In this document: piece after piece, positions 9,270-15,092 of the stretch | How the letters are laid out: each line of letters starts with the position of its first letter | Position numbering within the stretch: the first letter of the stretch is position 1 | NCBI GenBank assembly: GCA_964473335.1 | Contig: CAYYOO010000036.1 | Coordinates: 1-15,092, forward strand | DNA from: CAYZTD01 sp964473335 | GTDB taxonomy: Archaea; Thermoplasmatota; E2; DHVEG-1 | Direction of reading: 5' to 3' | DNA: 15,092 nt | Made by a program: the position numbers and the translations under genes | Notes under the pieces: model-generated | The model's input: only the letters and a program-made list of their open reading frames with translations | What the model was told of the DNA's origin: nothing | Databases searched by the model: none

Positions 9270-9276
9270 TTAAAGA

Positions 9277-10206
9277 ATGCTAAATAAAATTATATCTATA
9301 TTTTTTGTCTTAATTATTCTGATTAGTATTTTTATTTCTGCAACTGGTAAAGTTATTGAAAAAGAAGAAACTGAAGATATAATTGGAAAAAATTATGCAC
9401 TTATAATAGAAGGTACCGCAGTAGATTTGGACTTTCAACCATTTGATAATAAAGATATCCAAAAAAGTTTTAAAAAATCTTGTGACACTGCACAATTAGT
9501 TTTTTCAAGATTAGATTACCATCCTCCAAAAAGATTAACCAAACCAAATACCAACAAGGTTAAGGATATCATAACAAATGAAATACCTGAAAAACTAGGT
9601 GATAAAAAGCAGGTGTTTATTTTTATTGCAGCTCATGGTGATGCTGCTGGGAATCTACTTATGAAATGGCTACAGTTTGATCCAATGATTTCATCATCTG
9701 AGCTTAATAATTGGCTAAATACTATGGAATCAAAATGTAATCCCTCGCGAGTAACAGTGGTAATTGAATCCTGTCATTCCGGACATCATGCAGTAAGACT
9801 TTCTGGATCAAACAGAATTATTATTACCTCTACAGATTTATCTAATGCGTGGATTGACAAGACTGAACAAGGGGACTATCAGAGTTTTTCCTATTCTTTT
9901 TTTAGCAGTCTTTTGAGAGGTAAATCATATGGAGAGGCCTTTACTGATGCTGATAGACTTATCGATGGTGGGAATTGGTTAAGCTCTTCTCAGAATCCTC
10001 AGATAAATGATAATGGTGATTCTATTTCAAGTGGTACATCTAAAGTAGATTATTTACCGATAAATCTTGATGGAAAGAAAGCCTTAAAAACTTGGCCGGG
10101 AAAAGTGAAGGATTTATCAAAAGAAAAAAATATTACAAAATCATTATTTTATGAAAAAATTTTTACAATATTTTATAGAATTAAAGAACTTGCTAAATTT
10201 TATTAA
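9277..10206 (+). CDS. secreted caspase-fold (C13/legumain-like, clan CD) cysteine peptidase
   Basis: A 309-residue protein with an N-terminal signal peptide or signal anchor (Lys4, then hydrophobic IISIFFVLIILISIFISA). The body has the caspase-hemoglobinase layout: a first beta-strand NYALIIEG (about 39-46), a helix region, strand VFIFIAAHGD with the catalytic His at 120, then VTVVIESCHSGH with the catalytic Cys at 166. The IITSTDLSNAW segment matches the following strand and loop. HG plus ESCHSG is the clan CD signature and best resembles C13-like peptidases. It should act outside the membrane on secreted or surface proteins; substrate preference cannot be read. About 60 residues after the peptidase fold are Lys-rich with no TM helix. 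It has its own promoter. The nearby giant surface protein is a possible but unproven partner. Confidence 0.78.
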   Translation: MLNKIISIFFVLIILISIFISATGKVIEKEETEDIIGKNYALIIEGTAVDLDFQPFDNKDIQKSFKKSCDTAQLVFSRLDYHPPKRLTKPNTNKVKDIITNEIPEKLGDKKQVFIFIAAHGDAAGNLLMKWLQFDPMISSSELNNWLNTMESKCNPSRVTVVIESCHSGHHAVRLSGSNRIIITSTDLSNAWIDKTEQGDYQSFSYSFFSSLLRGKSYGEAFTDADRLIDGGNWLSSSQNPQINDNGDSISSGTSKVDYLPINLDGKKALKTWPGKVKDLSKEKNITKSLFYEKIFTIFYRIKELAKFY

Positions 10207-10222
10207 TTTTATGTTTGTAAAA

Positions 10223-10251
10223 GTTTTTATTAAACCCTTTTTTATTAGGGT
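10223..10251 (+). promoter_or_regulatory. TATA-like element and small inverted repeat before the DRG GTPase
   Basis: TTTTTATTAAA (10223-10233), about 32 bp before the ATG at 10261, is a plausible TATA box giving a very short leader. Overlapping its end is an inverted repeat, ACCCT (10234-10238) and AGGGT (10247-10251), around an 8-nt AT-rich loop containing a T run. It could instead be the 3' end signal of the upstream peptidase gene, or both. Confidence 0.35.
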
Positions 10252-10260
10252 CTTTAGGCT

Positions 10261-11373
10261 ATGGATACAACTGACATTAAAAAACAAATAAATGATATCG
10301 AAGATGAAATATTTAATACTCAAAAAAATAAAGCAACAGAGCATCATATAGGAAAACTTAAAGCAAAACTAGCACGACTTCGTGAGGAACTTGAAAAACA
10401 TAAGAGTAGTGGTTCTAAAGGAGCTGGTTTTACAATTAAAAAACAGGGAGATGCAACAATTGCGCTTATTGGTTTTCCAAGTATAGGAAAAAGCACTCTT
10501 TTAAACCAGATCACTTCAGCTGATAGTGAAGTTGGTTCTTATGATTTTACGACCCTTGATGTTATACCAGGTATGATGAAATATAAGGGTGCATCCATTC
10601 AAATATTTGATTTACCGGGTCTTATCTCTGGTGCACACAAAGGAAAAGGAAGAGGCAGAGAGATTATTTCAGCTGTGAGAAACGCTGATTTGGTTTTATT
10701 TATGATTGATGCTCAGCATAGAGATCATCTTGATCTTATGGCTGCTGAGCTATACAGATCAGGTCTTAGATTAAACCAAAAAAGACCAGATGTAGTGATA
10801 AATAAAAAAGGAGAAGGCGGAATTACTGTCGCTTCACCCATAAATCTTTCCCATCTTGATGAAAAAATAATTAGGTCTATTGCTTCAGAATATTTAGTTA
10901 ATGCCGATATTGTTATTAGAGAGGATATAACTGAGGATCAACTTATTGATGTTTTAATTGGCAATAGATCGTATATACCTGCTTTAGTAGTTATCAATAA
11001 AATCGATCTTATAGAAAGAGAAGAACTATCTAAAAAAATGAAATATATTTCTGACTCTGGTTGGGATGTAATATCTATTTCAGCATCAAAAAATATTGGT
11101 CTAGATAAACTTCAGGAAAAGATATTTTCCAAGTTAAAACTTATAAGAGTCTATATGAAACCAGTAGGTAAAAAAGCAGATTTTAAAGAACCCCTTATTT
11201 TGAAAAAGGGAGATACAATAGAAGATGCCTGCAAAAAACTTCATCGGGATTTTAAAAGAAAATTTAGATATGCCTATGTCACTGGTCCCTCAGCAAAGCA
11301 TGATATGCAAAAAGCAGGTCTTGACCACATATTAAAAGATGAAGATATCTTGACAATAGTTGTATCAAAATAA
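10261..11373 (+). CDS. DRG-family (Obg/TRAFAC) translation-associated GTPase
   Basis: A 370-residue cytosolic GTPase of the developmentally regulated GTP-binding (DRG/Rbg) family, universal in archaea and eukaryotes and linked to translating ribosomes. An N-terminal charged helical segment (about 1-50) is followed by G1 GFPSIGKST (71-79), the DRG-typical SYDFTTLDVIPGMMKY switch I region, G3 DLPG (117-120) with SGAHKGKGRGRE, G4 NKID (246-249), G5 SAS (274-276), and a C-terminal TGS domain (about 291-370) containing DTIEDACKKLHRDF. An insertion between G3 and G4 (about 160-235) is the family's S5D2L region. Length is typical, so the gene is complete. No partner (Dfrp-like) gene is in view. It ends 4 bp from the convergent transketolase gene, so the 3' ends of the two transcripts must overlap. 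Confidence 0.95.
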   Translation: MDTTDIKKQINDIEDEIFNTQKNKATEHHIGKLKAKLARLREELEKHKSSGSKGAGFTIKKQGDATIALIGFPSIGKSTLLNQITSADSEVGSYDFTTLDVIPGMMKYKGASIQIFDLPGLISGAHKGKGRGREIISAVRNADLVLFMIDAQHRDHLDLMAAELYRSGLRLNQKRPDVVINKKGEGGITVASPINLSHLDEKIIRSIASEYLVNADIVIREDITEDQLIDVLIGNRSYIPALVVINKIDLIEREELSKKMKYISDSGWDVISISASKNIGLDKLQEKIFSKLKLIRVYMKPVGKKADFKEPLILKKGDTIEDACKKLHRDFKRKFRYAYVTGPSAKHDMQKAGLDHILKDEDILTIVVSK

Positions 11374-11377
11374 AAAA

Positions 11378-12310
11378 TTATTTTATCATTTTTTTTGCAT
11401 TTTTTATCATATATTTTGTATTGAGTTTGTATTTTTCTAAAAGATCAGAAGGCTCTCCACTCTCACAAAATACATCTCTTATACCCATTCTATAAAAATT
11501 TGTTTTAAGATTGTTTTCTGCAATTGTTTCAGAAACTGCTGCTCCAAGTCCACCTATTATTGAATGTTCTTCAGCAGTAATTATCCCATTTGTTTCTTTA
11601 GCACATTTCTTTACTAGTTTTTCATCAAGTGGTTTAATTGTATGCATATCAATTACGCGGGCTTTTATGTTGTCTTTTAATAGTTCTTTTCTAGCAGTTA
11701 AAGCTGGTTCAACCATTGTTCCAGTACAGATAAAAGTTATGTCTGATCCATCTTCTACAGTCATTCCTTTACCGATTTCAACAGTTTTTACATCGTTTTT
11801 TGAATAGATAAGTGGAGCGTTTGCTCGTCCTACACGTGCATACATAGGGCCAATATTTTCTGCCATCAAGTTAACAATTTTTCCGGTCATTGTTGCATCG
11901 CTTGGTGAAAAAACCTTCATGTTTGGTAGAACCCTCATAAGTGCTATATCTTCTATCATCTGATGGCTTGCACCATCCTTTCCAACACTGATTCCACCGT
12001 GGGTTGCAAATATTTTTACATTTGCTCTTGAGTATGCTATATCCATTCTTATCTGATCATATGCTCTTCCGGTTGCAAAAACTGCAAAGGTACTTACAAA
12101 AGGAATTTTTCCACAGCTAGCTAGACCAGCTGCGGTTGACATCATATTTGCTTCAGCTATACCCATTTCAAAGAATCTTTTTGGATATTTTTCTGCAAAT
12201 TTAAAAGTCTTAGTTGATTTAGATAGATCTGCATCAAGAACAACTAAATTTTTATGTTTTTTACCTAGAGCTACAAGTGTATCGCCATATGCATTCCTTG
12301 GATTAACCAT
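11378..12310 (-). CDS. transketolase, C-terminal subunit
   Basis: A 310-residue subunit carrying the pyrimidine-binding and C-terminal domains of transketolase. It shows the catalytic Glu that activates TPP (GIAEANM, Glu53), THGGISVGKDGASHQMIEDIALMR (about 104-125), and the transketolase C domain with VIDMHTIKPLD and TAEEHSIIGGLGAAVSE. In archaea and some bacteria the enzyme is split; this protein and its upstream neighbour together equal one full-length transketolase. The gene follows the N-terminal subunit by 8 bp, so it is co-transcribed. The Shine-Dalgarno is weak (AAAAAGAAG), which suggests translational coupling. The enzyme transfers two-carbon ketol units between sugar phosphates for pentose and erythrose-4-phosphate supply. 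Split 1-deoxyxylulose-5-phosphate synthase is a less likely alternative given the close pairing and archaeal context. Confidence 0.93.
   Translation of the reverse strand: MVNPRNAYGDTLVALGKKHKNLVVLDADLSKSTKTFKFAEKYPKRFFEMGIAEANMMSTAAGLASCGKIPFVSTFAVFATGRAYDQIRMDIAYSRANVKIFATHGGISVGKDGASHQMIEDIALMRVLPNMKVFSPSDATMTGKIVNLMAENIGPMYARVGRANAPLIYSKNDVKTVEIGKGMTVEDGSDITFICTGTMVEPALTARKELLKDNIKARVIDMHTIKPLDEKLVKKCAKETNGIITAEEHSIIGGLGAAVSETIAENNLKTNFYRMGIRDVFCESGEPSDLLEKYKLNTKYMIKNAKKMIK
11386..11410 (+). terminator. T-rich 3' end of the DRG gene, inside the convergent gene
   Basis: Past the DRG stop the first long T runs (eight T at about 11390-11397 and six T after GCA) lie within the end of the opposing transketolase gene, where they encode its Lys-rich tail (NAKKMIK). 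If used, the DRG transcript ends as antisense to that gene. Confidence 0.3.
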
Positions 12311-12318
12311 CTTCTTTT

Positions 12319-13176
12319 TCAGATTAATCCCTCCAGTCTTTTTTGTTCTATTGTTAATTCTTTGATTGCAATATCCCTTTCCATCTCATTTGGTGGTACT
12401 CCATGAAAATCAACATTGTTTTCCATAAAAGAAACTCCTTTTCCTTTTATGGTGTTCAGTATTATCAGACTAGGATCGTTTTCATGTTCATTTGCCTTTT
12501 TTAGGGCATTAAGTATTTCTTCTACATTATGACCGTCTATTTCAATAACATTCCATCCAAAAGCACTCCATCTATCTTTTACAGATTCAAGTTTCATGAC
12601 ATTTTCGGTGTTTCCATCAATTTGTAAAAAGTTTCTGTCAATAAAAGCTGTGAGATTGTCAAGATTGTAATGTGATGCAGCAGTAGCTGCTTCCCAGATT
12701 TGCCCTTCTTCAGTTTCTCCGTCTCCAAGTAATACATATACTTGGTATTTTTTTTTGTCAAGTTTTCCAGCTAGAGCAACTCCATTTCCAAATGAAAGAC
12801 CATGGCCAAGTGAACCCGTGCTTGCTTCAACTCCAGGTGTATATAAACATACTGGATGACCCTGAAGCATACAATTTATTTGTCTTAGTTTTTTTAGTTC
12901 TTCTATATCAAAAAACCCTCTTTCGGCTAGTGCAGCATATAATGCTGGTGCTGCATGGCCTTTACTTAAAATAAATCTGTCTCTATTAGGATCATTTGGT
13001 TTAGTAGGATCATAATTCATGTGTTTGAAATATAAAGCTACTAATGCTTCTACTGCAGATAAGGATCCACCTGGATGACCTGATTCTGCTCTATATAGCA
13101 TTTCGATTATATGTTTTCTTATCTTTACAGATATTAGCTCCAATCTATGTAATTCTTTTTTACTTAACTTGGTCAT
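12319..13176 (-). CDS. transketolase, N-terminal subunit
   Basis: A 285-residue subunit containing the TPP diphosphate-binding domain of transketolase. Visible landmarks are SGHPGGSLS (32-40), RDRFILSKGHAAPALYAAL (about 65-83), TGSLGHGLS (120-128), and the TPP motif GDGETEEGQIWEAA starting at 151 and ending with Asn182 (DRNFLQIDG). Late segments IKGKGVSFMENN and the His-Gly of VDFHGVPP are also normal. Length and domain limits fit the archaeal/bacterial split enzyme. It is the first gene of a two-gene operon with the C-terminal subunit, and a GGGGGAG Shine-Dalgarno precedes the ATG by about 10 nt. The stop is TGA. Aromatic biosynthesis or non-oxidative pentose interconversion is the likely role; the window does not tell which. 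Confidence 0.94.
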   Translation of the reverse strand: MTKLSKKELHRLELISVKIRKHIIEMLYRAESGHPGGSLSAVEALVALYFKHMNYDPTKPNDPNRDRFILSKGHAAPALYAALAERGFFDIEELKKLRQINCMLQGHPVCLYTPGVEASTGSLGHGLSFGNGVALAGKLDKKKYQVYVLLGDGETEEGQIWEAATAASHYNLDNLTAFIDRNFLQIDGNTENVMKLESVKDRWSAFGWNVIEIDGHNVEEILNALKKANEHENDPSLIILNTIKGKGVSFMENNVDFHGVPPNEMERDIAIKELTIEQKRLEGLI

Positions 13177-13186
13177 ATATGTTTTT

Positions 13187-13254
13187 CTCCCCCAGCAAGT
13201 GAGAAATTAATAGCATTTTTCTCGAATGTTTTTTTCTTGTATATATTTTTTGTA
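13187..13254 (-). promoter_or_regulatory. promoter and Shine-Dalgarno of the transketolase operon
   Basis: On the minus strand an AT-rich TATA-like element (AAAAAATATATACAAG, about 13239-13254) would start transcription near 13220. The strong GGGGGAG at about 13187-13193 precedes the ATG at 13176. The 91-bp gap from the upstream amidohydrolase gene and this element argue for separate transcription of the operon, though read-through is possible. Confidence 0.4.
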
Positions 13255-13267
13255 AATTTCAAACAAT

Positions 13268-14092
13268 TTATTTTTTATTTTTGTGTTTTCTTGATATTTC
13301 ATATAGATCCATATAAATATCAGGTCGAATGTCTCTAATAACTGGTCTATTTGCCCGGGCTGTTTTTATAAGCTCAGAATCTATCTTACATGTAACAATA
13401 TTTTCTTTAAAGTATTCTGATTTTACTAATAAATTTGATAATGGATCGTATGCTTGTCCTCCACCCCAGAAAACTAGTTCTTCTTGGTTTCCCACTATAT
13501 TTGAATATACTATAAAGGTTGTGTTTTCTATAGCGCGAGCTGGTAGTAATGTTTCAAAATATTTTCTTGTGATACTTGGTGATGCTGAAATACATATTAT
13601 CATATCTGCCCCCATTTGTGAGTATGCTTTACATAGTTCTGGGAAGAATAGATCATAGCAAACAATAAGGCCTATTTTTCCAAATTTTGTCTTACATAGT
13701 GTTAGATCGTTTCCTTCGTCGTAAAATATTTTTTCTTCAAATGGTCCAAATGTAGGTAGAAACCATTTGTTGTATGTATCAACTTTTCCATCTGGGTGAA
13801 TTAGTATTGCTGAGTTGTAATTCAGGCCCTTTACTTCAGTATTTTTTATGGGCATTCCAAACGCAATGTAACAGTTGTTTTCTTTAGCTATTTTTTTTAT
13901 TTTTTTTATTGATGGACCATTTTTTTCTTCAGCATAATCTCTAATTTCATCTTTTAACGGATAGCCGGTTAGTGACATTTCTCCAAAAACATATAGATCG
14001 GCTTTTTGTTTTTTTACAAATCTTTCTATTTTTTTTATGTTTTCATTTTTATCGCCGATCTTTGGCCTCATGGAAATAATTGCTAGTTTCAT
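13268..14092 (-). CDS. carbon-nitrogen hydrolase (nitrilase superfamily amidohydrolase)
   Basis: A 274-residue cytosolic hydrolase of the nitrilase superfamily, which cleaves non-peptide C-N bonds. The catalytic triad is in place: Glu38 (FGEMSLTGYPL), Lys109 (YNKWFLPTFGPFEE, with the accessory Glu119/120), and Cys145 (GLIVCYDLFFPELCK). Length matches single-domain members. The class cannot be settled from motifs alone; amidase, N-carbamoyl amino-acid amidohydrolase or omega-amidase are all possible, and the TFGPFEE segment also resembles the glutaminase part of NAD synthetase. No NAD synthetase domain is fused or adjacent. A TATA-like element and a weak GGA Shine-Dalgarno precede it. Carbamate kinase in the same window makes a carbamoyl-releasing substrate tempting, but the genes are on opposite strands about 4 kb apart. 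Confidence 0.9.
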   Translation of the reverse strand: MKLAIISMRPKIGDKNENIKKIERFVKKQKADLYVFGEMSLTGYPLKDEIRDYAEEKNGPSIKKIKKIAKENNCYIAFGMPIKNTEVKGLNYNSAILIHPDGKVDTYNKWFLPTFGPFEEKIFYDEGNDLTLCKTKFGKIGLIVCYDLFFPELCKAYSQMGADMIICISASPSITRKYFETLLPARAIENTTFIVYSNIVGNQEELVFWGGGQAYDPLSNLLVKSEYFKENIVTCKIDSELIKTARANRPVIRDIRPDIYMDLYEISRKHKNKK

Positions 14093-14120
14093 ATTTCTTA
14101 TTCCTTTTTTCTGTATAGTC

Positions 14121-14134
14121 TATATTTTAAAAAC
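14121..14134 (-). promoter_or_regulatory. TATA-like element of the amidohydrolase gene
   Basis: On the minus strand GTTTTTAAAATATA lies about 35 bp before the ATG at 14092, predicting a leader of roughly 10 nt. The AT-rich background keeps this tentative. Confidence 0.35.
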
Positions 14135-14170
14135 ATTACTGATAATTTTTGTAAATCTTTGGTAGATTTT

Positions 14171-14195
14171 AAAAAAAAGAGAAGAGGCACCTCTT
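14171..14195 (-). terminator. hairpin plus T-tract terminator of the small minus-strand gene
   Basis: Read on the minus strand, AAGAGGTGCCTCTT (14182-14195) forms a 5-bp stem with a GTGC loop and is followed by CTC and eight or more T residues. This is a bacterial-style intrinsic terminator 38 bp after the stop of the 67-codon ORF. It supports a discrete transcript of about 300 nt. Confidence 0.6.
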
Positions 14196-14236
14196 AATAG
14201 GACGAGATGGGATGCTTGATGGGAAGGCACCTCTTA
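14185..14236 (-). repeat. 12-bp direct repeat, 40-bp spacing
   Basis: The identical word TAAGAGGTGCCT (minus strand) occurs at 14225-14236 and 14185-14196. The first copy contains the TAA stop of the small ORF and the second forms the terminator hairpin. Only the second copy has the extra CTT needed for the inverted repeat. Confidence 0.8.
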
Positions 14237-14437
14237 CCGGATAGTAGGAGGAAAGCTGTTAGCATTTGACTTTCCTTTGAATCCTAGTTTTAATTTTACG
14301 ATGGGATTGAGCTTTTCTACAACACGACATGTTAGTACTCCCCCGAGTTTTTCTGCATCACTAGGGTTTGTAGTATAATCAATCTTTAGTTGCCCCGAGG
14401 GGCTTTTGTTTATTGATCTATATAGGAATTCTCCCAT
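14234..14437 (-). CDS. small protein of unknown function with its own transcription unit
   Basis: I do not recognise this 67-residue product. It has no signal peptide, TM segment or Cys/His metal motif (a single Cys). A hydrophilic N-terminal half (SINKSPSGQLKIDYTTNPSD) is followed by an alternating, beta-strand-like stretch (VLTCRVVEKLNPIVKLKLGF) and a basic tail ending FPPTIR. Signs that it is real: an AGGAGTGG Shine-Dalgarno with its end 6 nt before the ATG, a clear TATA box (CTTTATATAT, 14496-14505), an intrinsic terminator after the stop, and codons plausible for an archaeon. It looks higher in GC than its neighbours, and a GCCCC/GGGGC inverted repeat lies inside. A structured RNA on this or the opposite strand is the main alternative. 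It diverges from an HTH-PAS regulator with which it shares paired dyad sites. Confidence 0.55.
   Translation of the reverse strand: MGEFLYRSINKSPSGQLKIDYTTNPSDAEKLGGVLTCRVVEKLNPIVKLKLGFKGKSNANSFPPTIR
14392..14411 (+). other. GC-rich inverted repeat followed by T run inside the small ORF
   Basis: GCCCCGAGGGGC (14392-14403) is a perfect inverted repeat (4-5 bp stem, tiny loop) followed on the plus strand by TTTTGTTT. By shape it could terminate or stabilise a plus-strand, antisense transcript. Within the minus-strand ORF it encodes SPSGQ. It stands out in AT-rich DNA. Confidence 0.4.
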
Positions 14438-14441
14438 TTTT

Positions 14442-14505
14442 TTCCACTCCTAGTGCCATGCATTTACGCATTGCAATACATGAATACACGTAATAATATA
14501 TAAAG
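14442..14505 (-). promoter_or_regulatory. promoter and Shine-Dalgarno of the small gene
   Basis: On the minus strand the TATA box CTTTATATAT (14496-14505) predicts transcription start near 14474, then a leader of about 37 nt containing AGGAGTGG (14444-14451). The start point falls inside the left dyad site (14451-14478), so a protein bound there should block initiation. Confidence 0.55.
14451..14478. promoter_or_regulatory. left operator-like dyad (site A)
   Basis: A 28-bp imperfect palindrome: left arm TAGTGCCATGC, spacer ATTTAC, right arm GCATTGCAATA, with 9 of 11 arm positions paired. Its arm length, spacer length and spacer sequence match site B. It covers the predicted transcription start of the small minus-strand gene, a repressor position. 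The bound protein is unknown. Confidence 0.5.
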
Positions 14506-14513
14506 TTTGCGCT

Positions 14514-14541
14514 TATTGCATGGCATAAACGCCATACAATA
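14514..14541. promoter_or_regulatory. right operator-like dyad (site B)
   Basis: A 28-bp palindrome: left arm TATTGCATGGC, spacer ATAAAC, right arm GCCATACAATA, with 10 of 11 arm positions paired. Its centre is 63 bp from that of site A. It ends about 9 bp before the TATA box of the HTH-PAS gene, overlapping or adjoining the BRE position, and lies 9 bp upstream of the small gene's TATA box. Confidence 0.55.
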
Positions 14542-14548
14542 GAGAAAT

Positions 14549-14558
14549 GCATAAATAG
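14549..14558 (+). promoter_or_regulatory. TATA box of the HTH-PAS regulator (leaderless)
   Basis: GCATAAATAG, centred about 27 bp upstream of the ATG at 14581, predicts transcription starting at the start codon. No Shine-Dalgarno precedes this ATG, which fits a leaderless mRNA. Confidence 0.5.
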
Positions 14559-14580
14559 CTAAAAATCGATTCGAATAATA

Positions 14581-15092
14581 ATGGATGGGTACAAGCAGGA
14601 AATCGCGCAAATAAAAAAAGTTCTGAAAGAAAACCCAAAGGGTATGACAGTTACAGATATATCAAGAAAGATAAAAGTAAATAGAAATTCTGTTGCTAAA
14701 TACCTAGATATAATGAAAATTTCAGGGCTTGTAGAAATGATTACTTTTGGTCCAGCAAAGGTTTTTTTCCCAGCTAAAAGAGTTCCAATAAATAATATTT
14801 TAAACTATACATCTGACTACATATTGATATTTGATAATAATTACAAAATAACTCTTGTTAATGATACATTTCTTGATTTTATTGATGCAGATAGAGAAGA
14901 ATTAATAGGTGAAAAAATAGATTCATCACTTTTGGATATATTTGATGGAGAAGAAGAAATCCAAAAAGGAATAGAAAAGGCATTAGCTGGAGAAGATTAC
15001 GTTCAAGAAATCCAATGTAACCTTAATAAGAATAATATTTTTTTAAAAGTAAAAATAATTCCAACATCTTTTGATGATGGAAAACATGGAGT
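14581..15092 (+). CDS. winged-HTH/PAS-domain regulator, 3' end beyond the window
   Basis: An open frame of 170 codons, still open at the right edge. The N-terminus (about 1-65) is a helix-turn-helix domain: KVLKENPKGMTVTDISRKI, then VNRNSVAKYLDIMKISGLVE with the recognition-helix pattern NRNSVAKYL, and a wing-like MITFGPAKVFFPAKR. A PAS domain follows (from about 76): DYILIFDNNYKITLVND, FLDFIDADREELIGEK, continuing to the edge. Proteins with this HTH followed by one or more PAS domains are common in methanogens and related Euryarchaeota and are taken to be sensory transcription regulators; what follows (more PAS, a histidine kinase, or nothing) is not visible. It is divergent from the small minus-strand gene, and dyad site B lies directly before its TATA box, so autoregulation is plausible. 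Confidence 0.88.
   Translation, partial: MDGYKQEIAQIKKVLKENPKGMTVTDISRKIKVNRNSVAKYLDIMKISGLVEMITFGPAKVFFPAKRVPINNILNYTSDYILIFDNNYKITLVNDTFLDFIDADREELIGEKIDSSLLDIFDGEEEIQKGIEKALAGEDYVQEIQCNLNKNNIFLKVKIIPTSFDDGKHG

Noticed and set aside
10144..10347. 67-codon minus-strand open frame across the peptidase/DRG junction
   Set aside because: Phe/Ile/Lys-rich product typical of AT-rich noncoding DNA; it overlaps the ends of two solid genes and their control region.
11511..11807. 98-codon plus-strand open frame opposite the transketolase C-terminal subunit
   Set aside because: Antisense shadow of a conserved enzyme, no promoter or ribosome binding site, low-complexity Ser/Val-rich product.
13329..13658. 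109-codon plus-strand open frame opposite the amidohydrolase
   Set aside because: It is the mirror of a gene whose catalytic triad and full-length match are clear; no independent start signals or recognisable motif.
14200..14400. RNase P RNA or SRP RNA on the plus strand, suggested by AGGAGGAAAGC near 14246-14256 and GGGAAGGC near 14221-14228
   Set aside because: Beyond these short words I could not find the other conserved blocks or closing helices of either RNA; a covariance-model search would settle it.
14565..14580. tRNA-like TCGATTCGAAT word before the regulator
   Set aside because: No acceptor or anticodon stem can be paired with it and it lies between a TATA box and a leaderless start.

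Overview
The window looks like AT-rich euryarchaeal DNA, probably from an uncultured Thermoplasmatota-type or methanogen-related lineage. The lineage is an inference from gene content; no rRNA is present. The archaeal signs are TATA boxes about 25-30 bp upstream of starts (several transcripts would be leaderless or nearly so), a DRG-type GTPase, a transketolase split into two subunits, an adenosine-specific kinase of the PAE2307 family, an HTH-PAS regulator of a kind frequent in Methanomicrobia, and a giant cell-surface protein built from NosD beta-helix, PKD and Ca-binding modules with a C-terminal membrane anchor.

Layout. 1-7602 (+) is one 2501-residue modular surface protein, filling half the window. 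7690-11373 (+) holds four separately promoted genes: adenosine-specific kinase, carbamate kinase (arcC), a secreted caspase/legumain-fold peptidase, and a DRG-family GTPase. The GTPase converges, with only 4 bp between, on a minus-strand block (14092 to 11378): a nitrilase-superfamily amidohydrolase, then transketolase N- and C-terminal subunits in an 8-bp-spaced operon. From 14171 to 14541 lies a small minus-strand unit: a 67-codon ORF with TATA box, Shine-Dalgarno and hairpin-plus-T-tract terminator. It diverges from an HTH-PAS regulator that starts at 14581 and runs off the right edge.

How the genes relate. Most are independent housekeeping or metabolic genes: pentose-phosphate interconversion, carbamoyl-phosphate/ATP chemistry, nucleoside phosphorylation, translation-linked GTPase. 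The surface protein and the secreted peptidase act outside the cell. No arginine deiminase or ornithine carbamoyltransferase accompanies carbamate kinase, so its physiological direction is open. There is no rRNA, tRNA, CRISPR array, transposase or integrase that I can recognise, and no intergenic stretch exceeds 300 bp.

Most unusual signal. The divergent control region at 14451-14541 has two 28-bp dyads with the same design (11-bp arms, 6-bp ATWWAC spacer). Their centres are 63 bp apart, about six helical turns, and they lie on either side of the minus-strand TATA box. One covers the predicted start of the small gene's transcript and the other sits just upstream of the regulator's TATA box. 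This resembles a two-operator, possibly autoregulatory switch controlling an unrecognised small gene and an HTH-PAS sensor.
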